Below, piece after piece: positions 15,824 through 23,696 of a stretch of 26,140 nt of DNA (within the stretch, counting starts at the first letter, position 1; each line of letters begins with the position of its first letter). Origin of the DNA: an uncultured beta proteobacterium (lineage in GTDB: Bacteria > Pseudomonadota > Gammaproteobacteria > Burkholderiales > Burkholderiaceae); assembly GCA_903909925.1 (NCBI GenBank), contig CAIVXR010000064.1:1-26140 (forward strand). The letters are read 5' to 3'. The position numbers and the translations under genes were made by a program. Below the pieces are notes generated by a model. It made no database searches. It was not told the origin of the DNA and saw nothing but the letters and a program-made list of their open reading frames with translations.

Positions 15824-16816
15824 ATGTTCAAAACTACTAAGCAGAAATTAGCAGGCATATTAGTTTGTTTGATCATCGCCATGTCTACTAATTTTCTCTC
15901 AGAAAATTATGGTGGGCCACAGCTCTTATATGCCTTGCTATTAGGCCTATCACTTCACTTTTTATATTTAAATGAGACTGTAAGTCCAGGAATCGATTTT
16001 TGCGCAAAAACCATTCTTCGCTTAGGAGTGGCTTTGTTAGGAATTCGGATTACTTTTGCTGACATTAGCGCAATTGGTATGAATACTGGGTTGATGGTAA
16101 TAGTCGCAGTTGCGACAACCGTTGTCTTAGGGGTGCTACTGTCAAAGTTTTTGAGGTTATCTCCAGATTTCGGCTTAATTGCAGGGGGATCTGTTGGTAT
16201 ATGTGGCGCTTCTGCGGCACTTGCAGTTGCTTCTGTATTACCTAAATCAAAAGCAAACGAGCAATTCACTTTATTGGTTGTGGTTGGGGTGACAGTACTA
16301 TCGACCATTGCGATGGTGATATACCCTTTTGCTTTGCAAATACTTAATGTTGGCGCTCTCTCAGCTGGTATTTTTATAGGCGCCACCATTCATGATGTTG
16401 CTCAAGTGGTTGCTGCAGGTATGCTATTTGGTCCCGAGGCAGGTGATGTTGCCACTGTAGTTAAGCTATTTCGAGTAGCGCTACTTCTGCCCGTAGTTTT
16501 GGTAATTTCTATCTTCTATGGTTCGCAAAGGGCAACTACTCAATTGGGGTGGGGTAGCTTACGCTTGATCCCAACATTTTTATTGGGTTTTGTTGCGCTT
16601 TCGGTTGTGGCCTCAATGCAAATTTTACCCACTTCAGTCACCCATCAAATTGGCGGTATATCGCGTTGGATGTTAGTGATTGCGATTGCGGCAGCAGGGT
16701 TAAAAACGAATTTTCAGGAACTGGCAAAGCTGGGATGGCAGCCAGTGTTCATGTTAGTTGTGGAGACTATCTTTATCGCCGCCCTTGGACTCATATTTGT
16801 TTTGTATGGGACTTAA
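15824..16816 (+). CDS. suyZ: YeiH-family putative sulfite/sulfate exporter
   Basis: A 330-residue polytopic membrane protein of the YeiH/COG2855 family with about ten hydrophobic segments. Characteristic stretches are LLGIRITFADI, GGSVGICGASAALA and GATIHDVAQVVAAG. In organosulfonate loci proteins of this family (TauZ, SuyZ) are thought to expel sulfite or the sulfate formed from it. Here it closes the operon that would release sulfite, which fits well. The transported species has not been proven for most members. The start ATG at 15824 lies six bases after the regulator stop, with only a weak ribosome site. The gene converges on fpr with a 12-base gap. Confidence 0.8.
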   Translation: MFKTTKQKLAGILVCLIIAMSTNFLSENYGGPQLLYALLLGLSLHFLYLNETVSPGIDFCAKTILRLGVALLGIRITFADISAIGMNTGLMVIVAVATTVVLGVLLSKFLRLSPDFGLIAGGSVGICGASAALAVASVLPKSKANEQFTLLVVVGVTVLSTIAMVIYPFALQILNVGALSAGIFIGATIHDVAQVVAAGMLFGPEAGDVATVVKLFRVALLLPVVLVISIFYGSQRATTQLGWGSLRLIPTFLLGFVALSVVASMQILPTSVTHQIGGISRWMLVIAIAAAGLKTNFQELAKLGWQPVFMLVVETIFIAALGLIFVLYGT

Positions 16817-16836
16817 AAAAAGAAGTACTTACTTCT
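16814..16836 (-). terminator. Terminator of fpr, overlapping its stop codon
   Basis: Read on the minus strand, AGAAGT-AAGT-ACTTCT (16836 to 16821) forms a 6-bp stem and is followed directly by seven T. The fpr stop codon sits in the loop side of this hairpin. On the plus strand no T-run follows, so it acts for fpr only. Confidence 0.7.
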
Positions 16837-17605
16837 CAACAAATGCTCTTTCAAAGACGTAATCACCTAGTTGTCCAAGACTCGGTGAAACTTTAAAGCC
16901 TTTGGCATCAAGCATTTCAGCTGTTTCTTTTAGCATAGAAGGGCTGCCACAAATCATCGCCCGGTCTACCGCTGGATCTAAAGGGGGCAAGCCAATATCT
17001 TTAAATAGCTGGCCAGATTCAATGGCGGTTGTAAGGCGACCAGTGTGCTTGAAGGCTTCTCGAGTTACGGTTGGATAGTAGATTAGCTTCTCACGAATGA
17101 TCTCGCCAATATATTCATCTTGAGTGAGTTCATTTTTGATATATTCGCCATAAGCAAGTTCGCTGACTAGACGAACACCATGAATCAAAACTACCTTTTC
17201 AAACTTATCGTAAGTCTCTGGGTCACGAATGATGCTCATGAATGGTGCTAAGCCTGTACCAGTACTAAAGAGATAAAGATGCTTACCAGGGTTTAAGTCA
17301 TCAATCACCAAGGTGCCAACAGATTTTTCACTTACGAGAATGGGGTCGCCCACCTGAATTTTCTGCAAACGTGATGTCAGTGGGCCATCTTGAACCTTAA
17401 TGCTTAAGAACTCGAGATGCTCTTCATAGTTTGGGCTGGCAACGCTATACGCTCTTACCAAAGGTTTACTATCGACTTCAAGGCCAATCATTAAGAAGTG
17501 ACCACTGCGAAACCGCAAGCCTTTATTACGAGTAGTAGTGAAGCTAAAAAGGGTGTCGTTCCAATGATGAACTGACAAAACGGTTTCAGTGTTGTACGCG
17601 GCCAT
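16829..17605 (-). CDS. fpr: Ferredoxin/flavodoxin-NADP(+) reductase
   Basis: A 258-residue FAD enzyme that moves electrons between NADPH and ferredoxin or flavodoxin. The FAD part has RAYSVASP (flavin contact) and the NADP part has STGTGLAPFMSIIRDP and MICGSPSML. The end YVFERAFVEK follows the subclass with an aromatic residue near the C-terminus over the flavin. The ATG at 17605 gives the usual family length; an upstream start at 17728 would add 41 unrelated residues. There is no clear ribosome site. The enzyme could keep the ISC ferredoxin or other Fe-S proteins reduced and help in oxidative stress. It is probably unrelated to the convergent sulfonate operon. Confidence 0.92.
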   Translation of the reverse strand: MAAYNTETVLSVHHWNDTLFSFTTTRNKGLRFRSGHFLMIGLEVDSKPLVRAYSVASPNYEEHLEFLSIKVQDGPLTSRLQKIQVGDPILVSEKSVGTLVIDDLNPGKHLYLFSTGTGLAPFMSIIRDPETYDKFEKVVLIHGVRLVSELAYGEYIKNELTQDEYIGEIIREKLIYYPTVTREAFKHTGRLTTAIESGQLFKDIGLPPLDPAVDRAMICGSPSMLKETAEMLDAKGFKVSPSLGQLGDYVFERAFVEK

Positions 17606-17857
17606 AAATAAAATAATCAAAAAGCTAGGATTTAATGAATTAGTGATTATCCCATTCTTGATCCAGAGAATCTGGCTTAAGCATCTATAAAGTGGCCTTA
17701 AGAACCCCTTTTGACGGCTAAAACCCATATAAATAGGGGCTTCATATACTCTGGAGCCTCTTTATATCTAAAAGTACTGAGCATATGAAAAGGGAGTCTT
17801 TTACAAAAGGCGATCCTTTCCATAAGATCTTTACATATAGCTATTTAAGGAATTTTT

Positions 17858-18118
17858 ATGTCAAAGAAACCCGCACTAGATAAACCCTTTTTATTTGCTG
17901 CCCTACAGTTCACATTGGGAGTGGCGCTTTTAGCCTTGTCTACTCACCTAGCGATTGAGAGTAAAACTTATCTCGCAGTACTAAATCAAAGTGGCTTAAA
18001 TCAGTACCATTCATTTGCTTTATTAGTATGCGTTAGTTTCTTTGCAGGAATTTTTTTGATTGCTCAGCAAGTGCTAAAACATGATGCGCTGAGTTTTGAT
18101 GAGCTTTCTCCCTACTGA
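17858..18118 (+). CDS. Small two-helix membrane protein of unknown function
   Basis: An 86-residue protein I do not recognise. It has a basic start (MSKKPALDK), a first hydrophobic helix at about 11-32, a short polar loop, a second helix at about 52-73, and an acidic tail. Both ends would therefore lie on the cytoplasmic side by the positive-inside rule. A good ribosome site, AAGGAA at 17847-17852, and a strong terminator right after the stop indicate a real, independently expressed gene. It stands alone between the divergent fpr and the convergent lysS. Confidence 0.75.
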   Translation: MSKKPALDKPFLFAALQFTLGVALLALSTHLAIESKTYLAVLNQSGLNQYHSFALLVCVSFFAGIFLIAQQVLKHDALSFDELSPY

Positions 18119-18137
18119 GGTGATGATTTGACTTATT

Positions 18138-18167
18138 AAAAAAGGCGCCTAATGGCGCCTTTTTTTT
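18138..18167. terminator. Strong bidirectional terminator before lysS end
   Basis: AAAAAAGGCGCC (18138-18149) and GGCGCCTTTTTT (18154-18165) form a perfect 12-bp stem around TAAT, flanked by A and T runs. It serves the small membrane protein gene on the plus strand and lysS on the minus strand. Confidence 0.93.
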
Positions 18168-18189
18168 CCTCAATTTCTTAAAGAGATCC

Positions 18190-19746
18190 TTACTCTTCTT
18201 CGCGACGTAAGTGCGGGAACAAAATTACATCACGAATATTCGGTACATCGGTCAGAAGCATTACTAAGCGATCAATGCCGATACCGCAACCACCGGTTGG
18301 AGGCATGCCATATTCCAGGGCGCGGATAAAGTCATGATCAAAGTACATGGCTTCTTCGTCACCAGCTTCTTTTTGCTCTACTTGTTTGCGGAAACGGTTA
18401 GCTTGGTCTTCGGCATCATTCAGTTCTGAGAAGCCATTGGCGATCTCACGACCGGTAATGAATAATTCAAAACGCTCAGTAATACCTGGACGGGTATCAG
18501 ATTCTCTTGCTAGTGGGCTGACTTCGATTGGGTAATCAATGATGTAGGTTGGCTCCCAGAGATGTTCCTCAGCTACCAGTTCAAAGAGGGCGAGTTGCAA
18601 GGCACCAATACCAGCATTCTTGAGGGTTGGTGCATCAGGATTTTCGCCACCCTTTTTCAATTCAGCGCGTATGAAATCAGCATCCTCTAATTGAGCAGCT
18701 TGATAGGTCTTATTAGACTGTGGTCCGTACTTCAAAATCGCTTCAGTAATTGTGAGGCGCTGGAATGGCTTGCTGAGATCTAACTCACGACCTTGGTGAG
18801 TCAAGACTGCTGTACCTTGGGCATCCATTGCCGCTGCACGGATCAAGCCTTCAGTGAAGTCCATGAGCCAACGGTAATCCGTGTAGGCAGCATAGAACTC
18901 CATCATGGTGAATTCTGGATTATGACGAGGACTCACGCCTTCATTTCGGAAGTTACGATTGATTTCAAAGACACGTTCAAAGCCACCGACCACCAAGCGC
19001 TTGAGATAAAGCTCAGGTGCAATACGCAAGAACATTTGCATATCGAGCGCATTGTGGTGGGTAATAAAGGGTTTAGCTGTTGCGCCACCCGGAATCGGGT
19101 GAAGCATTGGCGTTTCAACTTCCATGAAGTCTGCATCGAGCATATGGCGACGTAGTGATGCAATGGCATTACTGCGCGCTTTGAAGGTATTGCGACTTTC
19201 AGGATTAACGATGAGGTCTACATAGCGCTGACGATATTTAGTTTCTAGATCAGAGAGGCCGTGGAATTTATCTGGCAATGGGCGCAATGACTTGCTCAGT
19301 AGACGCAGATTACTAGACTCAACTGAGAGCTCGCCTTTATTGGTCTTAAAGAGATTGCCTTCAGCAGAGATAAAGTCACCCATGTCCCAATGTTTAAAGG
19401 CACCATGGGTATCAGCACCGCTGAGCTCATCGCTAATATAAAACTGAATTTGACCACTGCGATCTTGGATAGTGGCAAAACTGGCTTTACCCATCACGCG
19501 TTTGAGTACCATGCGGCCCGCTACTTTGACATGAACCTTTTTAGCAGCAAGCTCTTCTTTGGTGAGGCTATCGTAGTGAGTGTGTAAATCTGCCGCCAAA
19601 TGCGTTGGCACAAAATCATTAGGGAAGGCAACGCCACCTTCACGTAGCTTCGCGAGCTTTTCACGACGCTCTGCGATGATGTGGTTCTCGTCGATCACTT
19701 CAGTAGCTGGCACTTGGTTGTTGGCTGAATTTGTTTTATCGTTCAT
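18190..19746 (-). CDS. lysS: Lysyl-tRNA synthetase, class II
   Basis: This enzyme charges tRNA-Lys in the cytoplasm. The 518 residues include the N-terminal anticodon-binding OB fold (about 65-175) and the class II core with motif 1 (PMLHPIPGGATAKPF), motif 2 (FRNEGVSPRHNPEFTMMEFY) and motif 3 (GCGIGIDRLVMLL). It follows prfB on the minus strand by 12 bases, the same prfB-lysS pairing found in many proteobacteria, so the two are probably co-transcribed. The start at 19746 has no strong ribosome site. A roughly 40-residue N-terminal extension before the OB fold is usual for the family. Confidence 0.97.
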   Translation of the reverse strand: MNDKTNSANNQVPATEVIDENHIIAERREKLAKLREGGVAFPNDFVPTHLAADLHTHYDSLTKEELAAKKVHVKVAGRMVLKRVMGKASFATIQDRSGQIQFYISDELSGADTHGAFKHWDMGDFISAEGNLFKTNKGELSVESSNLRLLSKSLRPLPDKFHGLSDLETKYRQRYVDLIVNPESRNTFKARSNAIASLRRHMLDADFMEVETPMLHPIPGGATAKPFITHHNALDMQMFLRIAPELYLKRLVVGGFERVFEINRNFRNEGVSPRHNPEFTMMEFYAAYTDYRWLMDFTEGLIRAAAMDAQGTAVLTHQGRELDLSKPFQRLTITEAILKYGPQSNKTYQAAQLEDADFIRAELKKGGENPDAPTLKNAGIGALQLALFELVAEEHLWEPTYIIDYPIEVSPLARESDTRPGITERFELFITGREIANGFSELNDAEDQANRFRKQVEQKEAGDEEAMYFDHDFIRALEYGMPPTGGCGIGIDRLVMLLTDVPNIRDVILFPHLRREEE

Positions 19747-19758
19747 ATTCGTAAGTAA

Positions 19759-20863
19759 TTAAACGCCTTGCTTCAGGCTGGCTTCAATAAAAGCATCTAA
19801 ATCTCCATCCAATACCTTTTGGGTATTAGAGATCTCGACGTTGGTTCGTAAATCTTTAATCCGGCTTTGATCTAAAACATAGGAGCGGATTTGATGGCCC
19901 CAGCCTACATCGGTTTTACTGGCCTCTAACTTATCTTGCTCTGCACGACGCTTTTGCATTTCATGTTCATATAAGCGCGACTTTAGCATCGTCATGGCTT
20001 CAGCGCGGTTGCGGTGTTGGCTGCGGTCATTCTGGCACTGAACTACGATGCCTGTTGGTAGGTGGGTAAGGCGTACGGCGGAATCTGTTTTATTAATGTG
20101 CTGACCACCAGCACCAGAGGCGCGGTAAGTATCAGTGCGGATATCGGCAGGATTGACTTCAATCTCAATGGAGTCATCAATCTCAGGATAGACATAGATT
20201 GAAGCAAAAGAAGTATGACGACCATTAGAAGAATCAAATGGCGACTTACGTACTAAGCGATGCACGCCAGTTTCAGAACGGAGATGGCCGTAGGCATACT
20301 CGCCATCAACCTTGATAGTTGCGCTCTTAATGCCAGCAACATCACCATCAGATTCTTCGAGAATTTCTGTTTTGTAGCCTTTACGTTCACAATACTTGAG
20401 ATATTGACGATAGAGCATGCTAGCCCAGTCGCAAGCTTCTGTACCGCCAGCACCGGCTTGAATATCAATAAAGCAATTGCACGAGTCCATCTCATTGTGG
20501 AACATGCGGCGGAACTCTAAATCACCAATGATCTTGCTATAAGACTCAACATCTTGTTCGATAGCAGAGATGGTTTCGAAGTCACTTTCGTCCTTGGCCA
20601 TATCAAATAGCTCAAGAGCGCTAGTGATGTTGGTATTTAGATCCGTGAGAGTAGCAACTACGCCATCGAGTAATTTTTTCTCTTTGCCTAGTGCTTGTGC
20701 TTTTTTTTGATCATCCCAAATGGTGGGATCTTCAAGGATTGAATTAACTTCGGTAAGGCGACGTGACTTTACTTCGAAGTCAAAGATACCCCCGAAGAGC
20801 TTGCTCACGGGTGAGCAGGTCGGACAAGGTGTTTGAAATAGTATTTAGTTGTTCGGCTTCCAT
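19759..20863 (-). CDS. prfB: Peptide chain release factor 2, made by programmed +1 frameshift
   Basis: RF2 ends translation at UGA and UAA. The frame from the ATG at 20863 runs 27 codons (ending LRGYL) to an in-frame TGA at 20782-20780. After skipping one base, the second frame from 20781 runs to 19759, giving 367 residues in all, close to the 365 of E. coli. Key motifs in full-length numbering are SPF at 207-209, which reads the stop codon, and GGQ at 252-254, which triggers peptide release. The residue four before the motif's first Gly is Ala, not the Thr that weakens E. coli K-12 RF2. A simple gene finder would start at the GTG at 20808 and lose the N-terminus. Confidence 0.95.
20779..20793 (-). 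promoter_or_regulatory. Programmed +1 frameshift site of prfB
   Basis: On the minus strand the order is GGGGG (20793-20789), TAT, CTT (20785-20783), TGA (20782-20780), C. The internal G-run acts as a Shine-Dalgarno-like spring three bases before the slippery CTT codon, and TGA-C is a poor stop context. When RF2 is scarce, the ribosome slips +1 and reads GAC TTC. Only a CGG in place of the usual AGG before the G-run differs from the E. coli site. Confidence 0.96.
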
Positions 20864-20869
20864 CCCCTG

Positions 20870-20875
20870 ATTATA
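20870..20875 (-). promoter_or_regulatory. Perfect -10 box six bases before prfB ATG
   Basis: Minus-strand TATAAT (20875 to 20870) is followed by CAGGGG and the ATG at 20863. The AGGGG touches the start codon and is too close for normal ribosome binding. No -35-like hexamer lies 16-18 bases upstream. Transcription from this box would start at the ATG. Confidence 0.45.
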
Positions 20876-20897
20876 AGGGGGTTATTGCGCTTAACCT

Positions 20898-22658
20898 TTA
20901 GATCCCATTGCTCTCGTCATGAGCCTCAATCATGAGCTGGACGCGGGCCTGCCCTTGGTAGCGATCAGTTACCAATCGATAGGCTAGTTTGGCTTTGGCC
21001 GGCAGACTTTGGGTGCGGTTAAACCAGACAGCAGTGATGGGCTTATTGCCGGTCTTGTCTTCGGCGATCCCAAGAGGGCGGAGCATTAAGCGCAGATGCT
21101 TTTCTTTCATCAGGCTTTGTTGGGTAATCTCAAATTCCCCATAAAAGACCGGCTGTGGAAATCCTTGGCCCCAAATTTCTTGTGCAAGCAGATCACCAAT
21201 TTCAGGGGTGAAATCTGAAGGCTGTAGCACCCCATCATGGGTATGGCGACGTTCTAATAATTCATCTGTCAGCAAACTACCCGCTACTTCCTGAAAACAG
21301 GCATCAAACTTTTCAAAATCACTCTTGCGAATAGTGAGACCCGCAGCCATTGCATGACCTCCAAATTTTAGAATCAGATCAGGCTCGCGCTTGGAAACGA
21401 TATCTAAAGCATCACGTAAATGAAAGCCGCTCAATGATCTGCCTGAACCACGCAGTTCTTCACCGGTACTACCATCAGCTGGAGCAAAAACAATGGCAGG
21501 GCGGTTGAAGCGTTCTTTTAGGCGTGAGGCCACAATACCGACAACACCTTGATGCCATTCTGGATTCCATAGACAAATGCTAGTGCGCTGCGCCATGGTT
21601 CCAGCCAATTGATCTTCTGCAAGATGGGCAAGTGCTGCTTCTTGCATACCAGTTTCAATCACGCGACGTTCTCGATTAATGCGATCGAGTTCTTGGGCGA
21701 GCGTCATTGCATCATCGGCGTTATCTGTCAGTAGCAAGCGGATACCAAGAGTCATATCTGCTAAGCGCCCAGCAGCATTGAGACGTGGGCCAATAGCAAA
21801 ACCTAAGTCAAAGGTATTAGCCTTACGAGGATCTCGACTTGCTGCTTGAAAGAGGGCTTGTATTCCAGGTTGAGATATTCCAGTCTGAATACGTTTCAAA
21901 CCATTAGAAACTAAGACACGATTATTGCGATCAAGCTGCGCTACATCAGCAACAGTACCGAGCGCAACAAGATCTAGTAAGTTCTCTACTTTAGGTTGAG
22001 TCTCGTTGGTAAATTTCCCGCGTTTACGAAGTTCTGCACGTAATGCCACTAATAGATAAAACATCACGCCAACACCCGCAAGCGCTTTGCTGGGGAAGGT
22101 ACAGCCAGGTTGATTAGGATTGACGATAGCTGTAGCCTTGGGAAGGCGGTCGCCCGGTAGGTGATGATCAGTCACGATTACCTCCATACCCAGTTCGCGT
22201 GCGCGGTCTACGCCTGCTTCACTTGCAATACCGTTATCAACGGTAATCAGATATTTGGGTTTAGGGCTCTGCTTAGCAGCAAGCTCAACTACCTCAGGGG
22301 TGAGGCCATAGCCCATAGTAAAGCGATTTGGAACTAGAAATTGAATTGGGGTTTTGGGGCCACCCAGCATTCGTAAGCCCCGCACGCCAACAGCGCAAGC
22401 AGTAGCACCATCGCAGTCATAGTCTGCCACGATTAGCATTGGCTCATTTTTCTCAAGAATATCTGCCAGTAAAGATGCGGTGCTGATGCAATTTTTAAGC
22501 TCTGTTGGTGAAAGTAATTGCTTTAAGTCGAGCGAGAGCTCTTCAGGAGACTGTAGACCTCTTGCTGCATATAGCCTCGCGAGCAAAGGATGTAGGCCAC
22601 TTTGCTGCAACCACATGGCAGTTCGCTCTGAGAAGGGACGTTGTGAAAAGAGACTCAT
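20898..22658 (-). CDS. recJ: Single-stranded-DNA-specific 5'-3' exonuclease RecJ
   Basis: RecJ degrades single-stranded DNA in the RecF recombination pathway and in mismatch and base excision repair. The 586-residue product has the DHH-family metal motifs: ADYDCDG (D79, D81, D83), TVDNG at 139-143 and TDHH at 163-166. The DHHA1 motif GGHAMAAG comes later, with an OB-like C-terminal domain after it. The ATG at 22658 was chosen because it shares ATGA with the stop of the upstream rpfE-like gene. An upstream in-frame ATG at 22712 would overlap that gene by 58 bases. Confidence 0.96.
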   Translation of the reverse strand: MSLFSQRPFSERTAMWLQQSGLHPLLARLYAARGLQSPEELSLDLKQLLSPTELKNCISTASLLADILEKNEPMLIVADYDCDGATACAVGVRGLRMLGGPKTPIQFLVPNRFTMGYGLTPEVVELAAKQSPKPKYLITVDNGIASEAGVDRARELGMEVIVTDHHLPGDRLPKATAIVNPNQPGCTFPSKALAGVGVMFYLLVALRAELRKRGKFTNETQPKVENLLDLVALGTVADVAQLDRNNRVLVSNGLKRIQTGISQPGIQALFQAASRDPRKANTFDLGFAIGPRLNAAGRLADMTLGIRLLLTDNADDAMTLAQELDRINRERRVIETGMQEAALAHLAEDQLAGTMAQRTSICLWNPEWHQGVVGIVASRLKERFNRPAIVFAPADGSTGEELRGSGRSLSGFHLRDALDIVSKREPDLILKFGGHAMAAGLTIRKSDFEKFDACFQEVAGSLLTDELLERRHTHDGVLQPSDFTPEIGDLLAQEIWGQGFPQPVFYGEFEITQQSLMKEKHLRLMLRPLGIAEDKTGNKPITAVWFNRTQSLPAKAKLAYRLVTDRYQGQARVQLMIEAHDESNGI

Positions 22659-23629
22659 GAGGAAATGATTTCTTTCCAAGTGAGAGGCTCTGCTTTTTTC
22701 CAGAAGGCCCAAGATTTTCTATCAAGATCTTTAGTAGTAAAGACGCGCTCGCGAGCTTTCCCTTTGGGAAAATCGATCAGTAGCACTTCATCTAACTCTT
22801 TATGTTGCAGTGCTGTAGTTAATATTGGCCATATTGATTGAGGATTCTCAAGCCAGGCAAAAGACCCCGCTGCTGGAATATGAAATTCATTTGAGTGAGG
22901 AATGCTTAGTAGCTTCGCCAAGCCAGCTAATAAGGGGTGATTCCCATAAAGCTGTTTTGATTGTGCAATTATCTGCGGCGCTTTTACATCGTTTAATCGA
23001 CCAATACCACTAATCCATAAGGAGTTGATACTTGGTATACCGCGTTGCGTGCGGGTTTCATTAACTGGATCAATATGCCATAGCATTTGTATTTCATTTT
23101 GCAATTTACGCCAACGCTTTGCAATACCATCTTCACTTGTATCACGTGGCATCCACCAATCAATATTGCGACCATGTGCTTGATCAACGCTATAACTCTC
23201 TAAGCTTGTAAAAGGACCTGCTGGAATAAACCAGTAGTGCTGTCCCTGAAGCAAAATTGAACTTTGAAAATCTTCCTCGATTATGGGGAGAGCAGCTTTG
23301 AGTAGTTCAGCAGATTCAGTTTGTGTCAGATCAATCTGGTTTTGACCCATCAAAATAAGATGGTCGCGGGTTGCATGCAGATGAACTGGCTGTAGGCAGG
23401 CGATGAATTCAGACGGATTGATAGCTTGCGAAGTTTGGCCTAAAAGTAAGACTGGTGCCAGTGGCACAAGATCCCCTAGTAAAAAGCGCTCATGAGGCAG
23501 TCCCTTGACTGGACGATCGGCCATAGCCTGCTCTTCCTCAGAATCAAAAGCATCCTCGCCTGACAGCATCAGGGTAAAGCGGCGCAGAGTGTTCTGAGGG
23601 CTGGTGGAGGATATGGAATTTGCAGTCAT
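22655..23629 (-). CDS. RpfE-like conserved protein of unknown function
   Basis: A protein of 324 residues, or 331 if the ATG at 23650 is used. It resembles the conserved beta/gamma-proteobacterial family next to recJ that is called RpfE in Xanthomonas and is often labelled phosphoglycerate mutase-like. Visible elements are RRFTLMLSGEDAF near the start, a middle segment with paired Trp (DWWMPRD), INSLWISGIGRL, and a C-terminal LLIDFPKGKARERVF. There are no membrane segments or signal peptide. The start at 23629 was preferred because AGGGAA and a TAAAAT box lie just upstream. It overlaps recJ by four bases, so the two are translationally coupled and may act together in DNA repair, which is only inference. 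Confidence 0.7.
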   Translation of the reverse strand: MTANSISSTSPQNTLRRFTLMLSGEDAFDSEEEQAMADRPVKGLPHERFLLGDLVPLAPVLLLGQTSQAINPSEFIACLQPVHLHATRDHLILMGQNQIDLTQTESAELLKAALPIIEEDFQSSILLQGQHYWFIPAGPFTSLESYSVDQAHGRNIDWWMPRDTSEDGIAKRWRKLQNEIQMLWHIDPVNETRTQRGIPSINSLWISGIGRLNDVKAPQIIAQSKQLYGNHPLLAGLAKLLSIPHSNEFHIPAAGSFAWLENPQSIWPILTTALQHKELDEVLLIDFPKGKARERVFTTKDLDRKSWAFWKKAEPLTWKEIISS

Positions 23630-23636
23630 TTCCCTG

Positions 23637-23642
23637 ATTTTA
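23637..23642 (-). promoter_or_regulatory. -10-like box before the rpfE-like gene
   Basis: Minus-strand TAAAAT (23642 to 23637) matches five of six consensus bases and lies seven bases before the ATG at 23629, the same layout as at prfB. No clear -35 was identified. Only 67 bases separate this ATG from the divergent lolC start. Confidence 0.35.
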
Positions 23643-23696
23643 GGTGGCATTTAAGTATTCCATCAGTTTGCCTTGGTAATTCACTAAACTGTGACT

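Noticed and set aside
15955..16389. Open frame of 144 codons on the minus strand inside the YeiH-type gene
   Set aside because: It mirrors the hydrophobic coding sequence on the plus strand and shows no protein-like motif.
17663..17675. CCAGA-3-TCTGG inverted repeat upstream of fpr as an operator
   Set aside because: Five-base arms are short enough to arise by chance and no promoter elements nearby could be fixed with confidence.
17711..17733. TTGACG and TATAAA as a promoter for the small membrane protein gene
   Set aside because: Only 11 bases separate the two hexamers, too few for sigma-70 recognition.
18793..19155. Open frame of 120 codons on the plus strand inside lysS
   Set aside because: It is antisense to the conserved core of lysS (motif 1 and motif 2 region) and has no independent support.
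19759..20808. Truncated or frameshift-damaged prfB
   Set aside because: The break sits exactly at the conserved programmed frameshift signal, with the correct 27-codon leader upstream.
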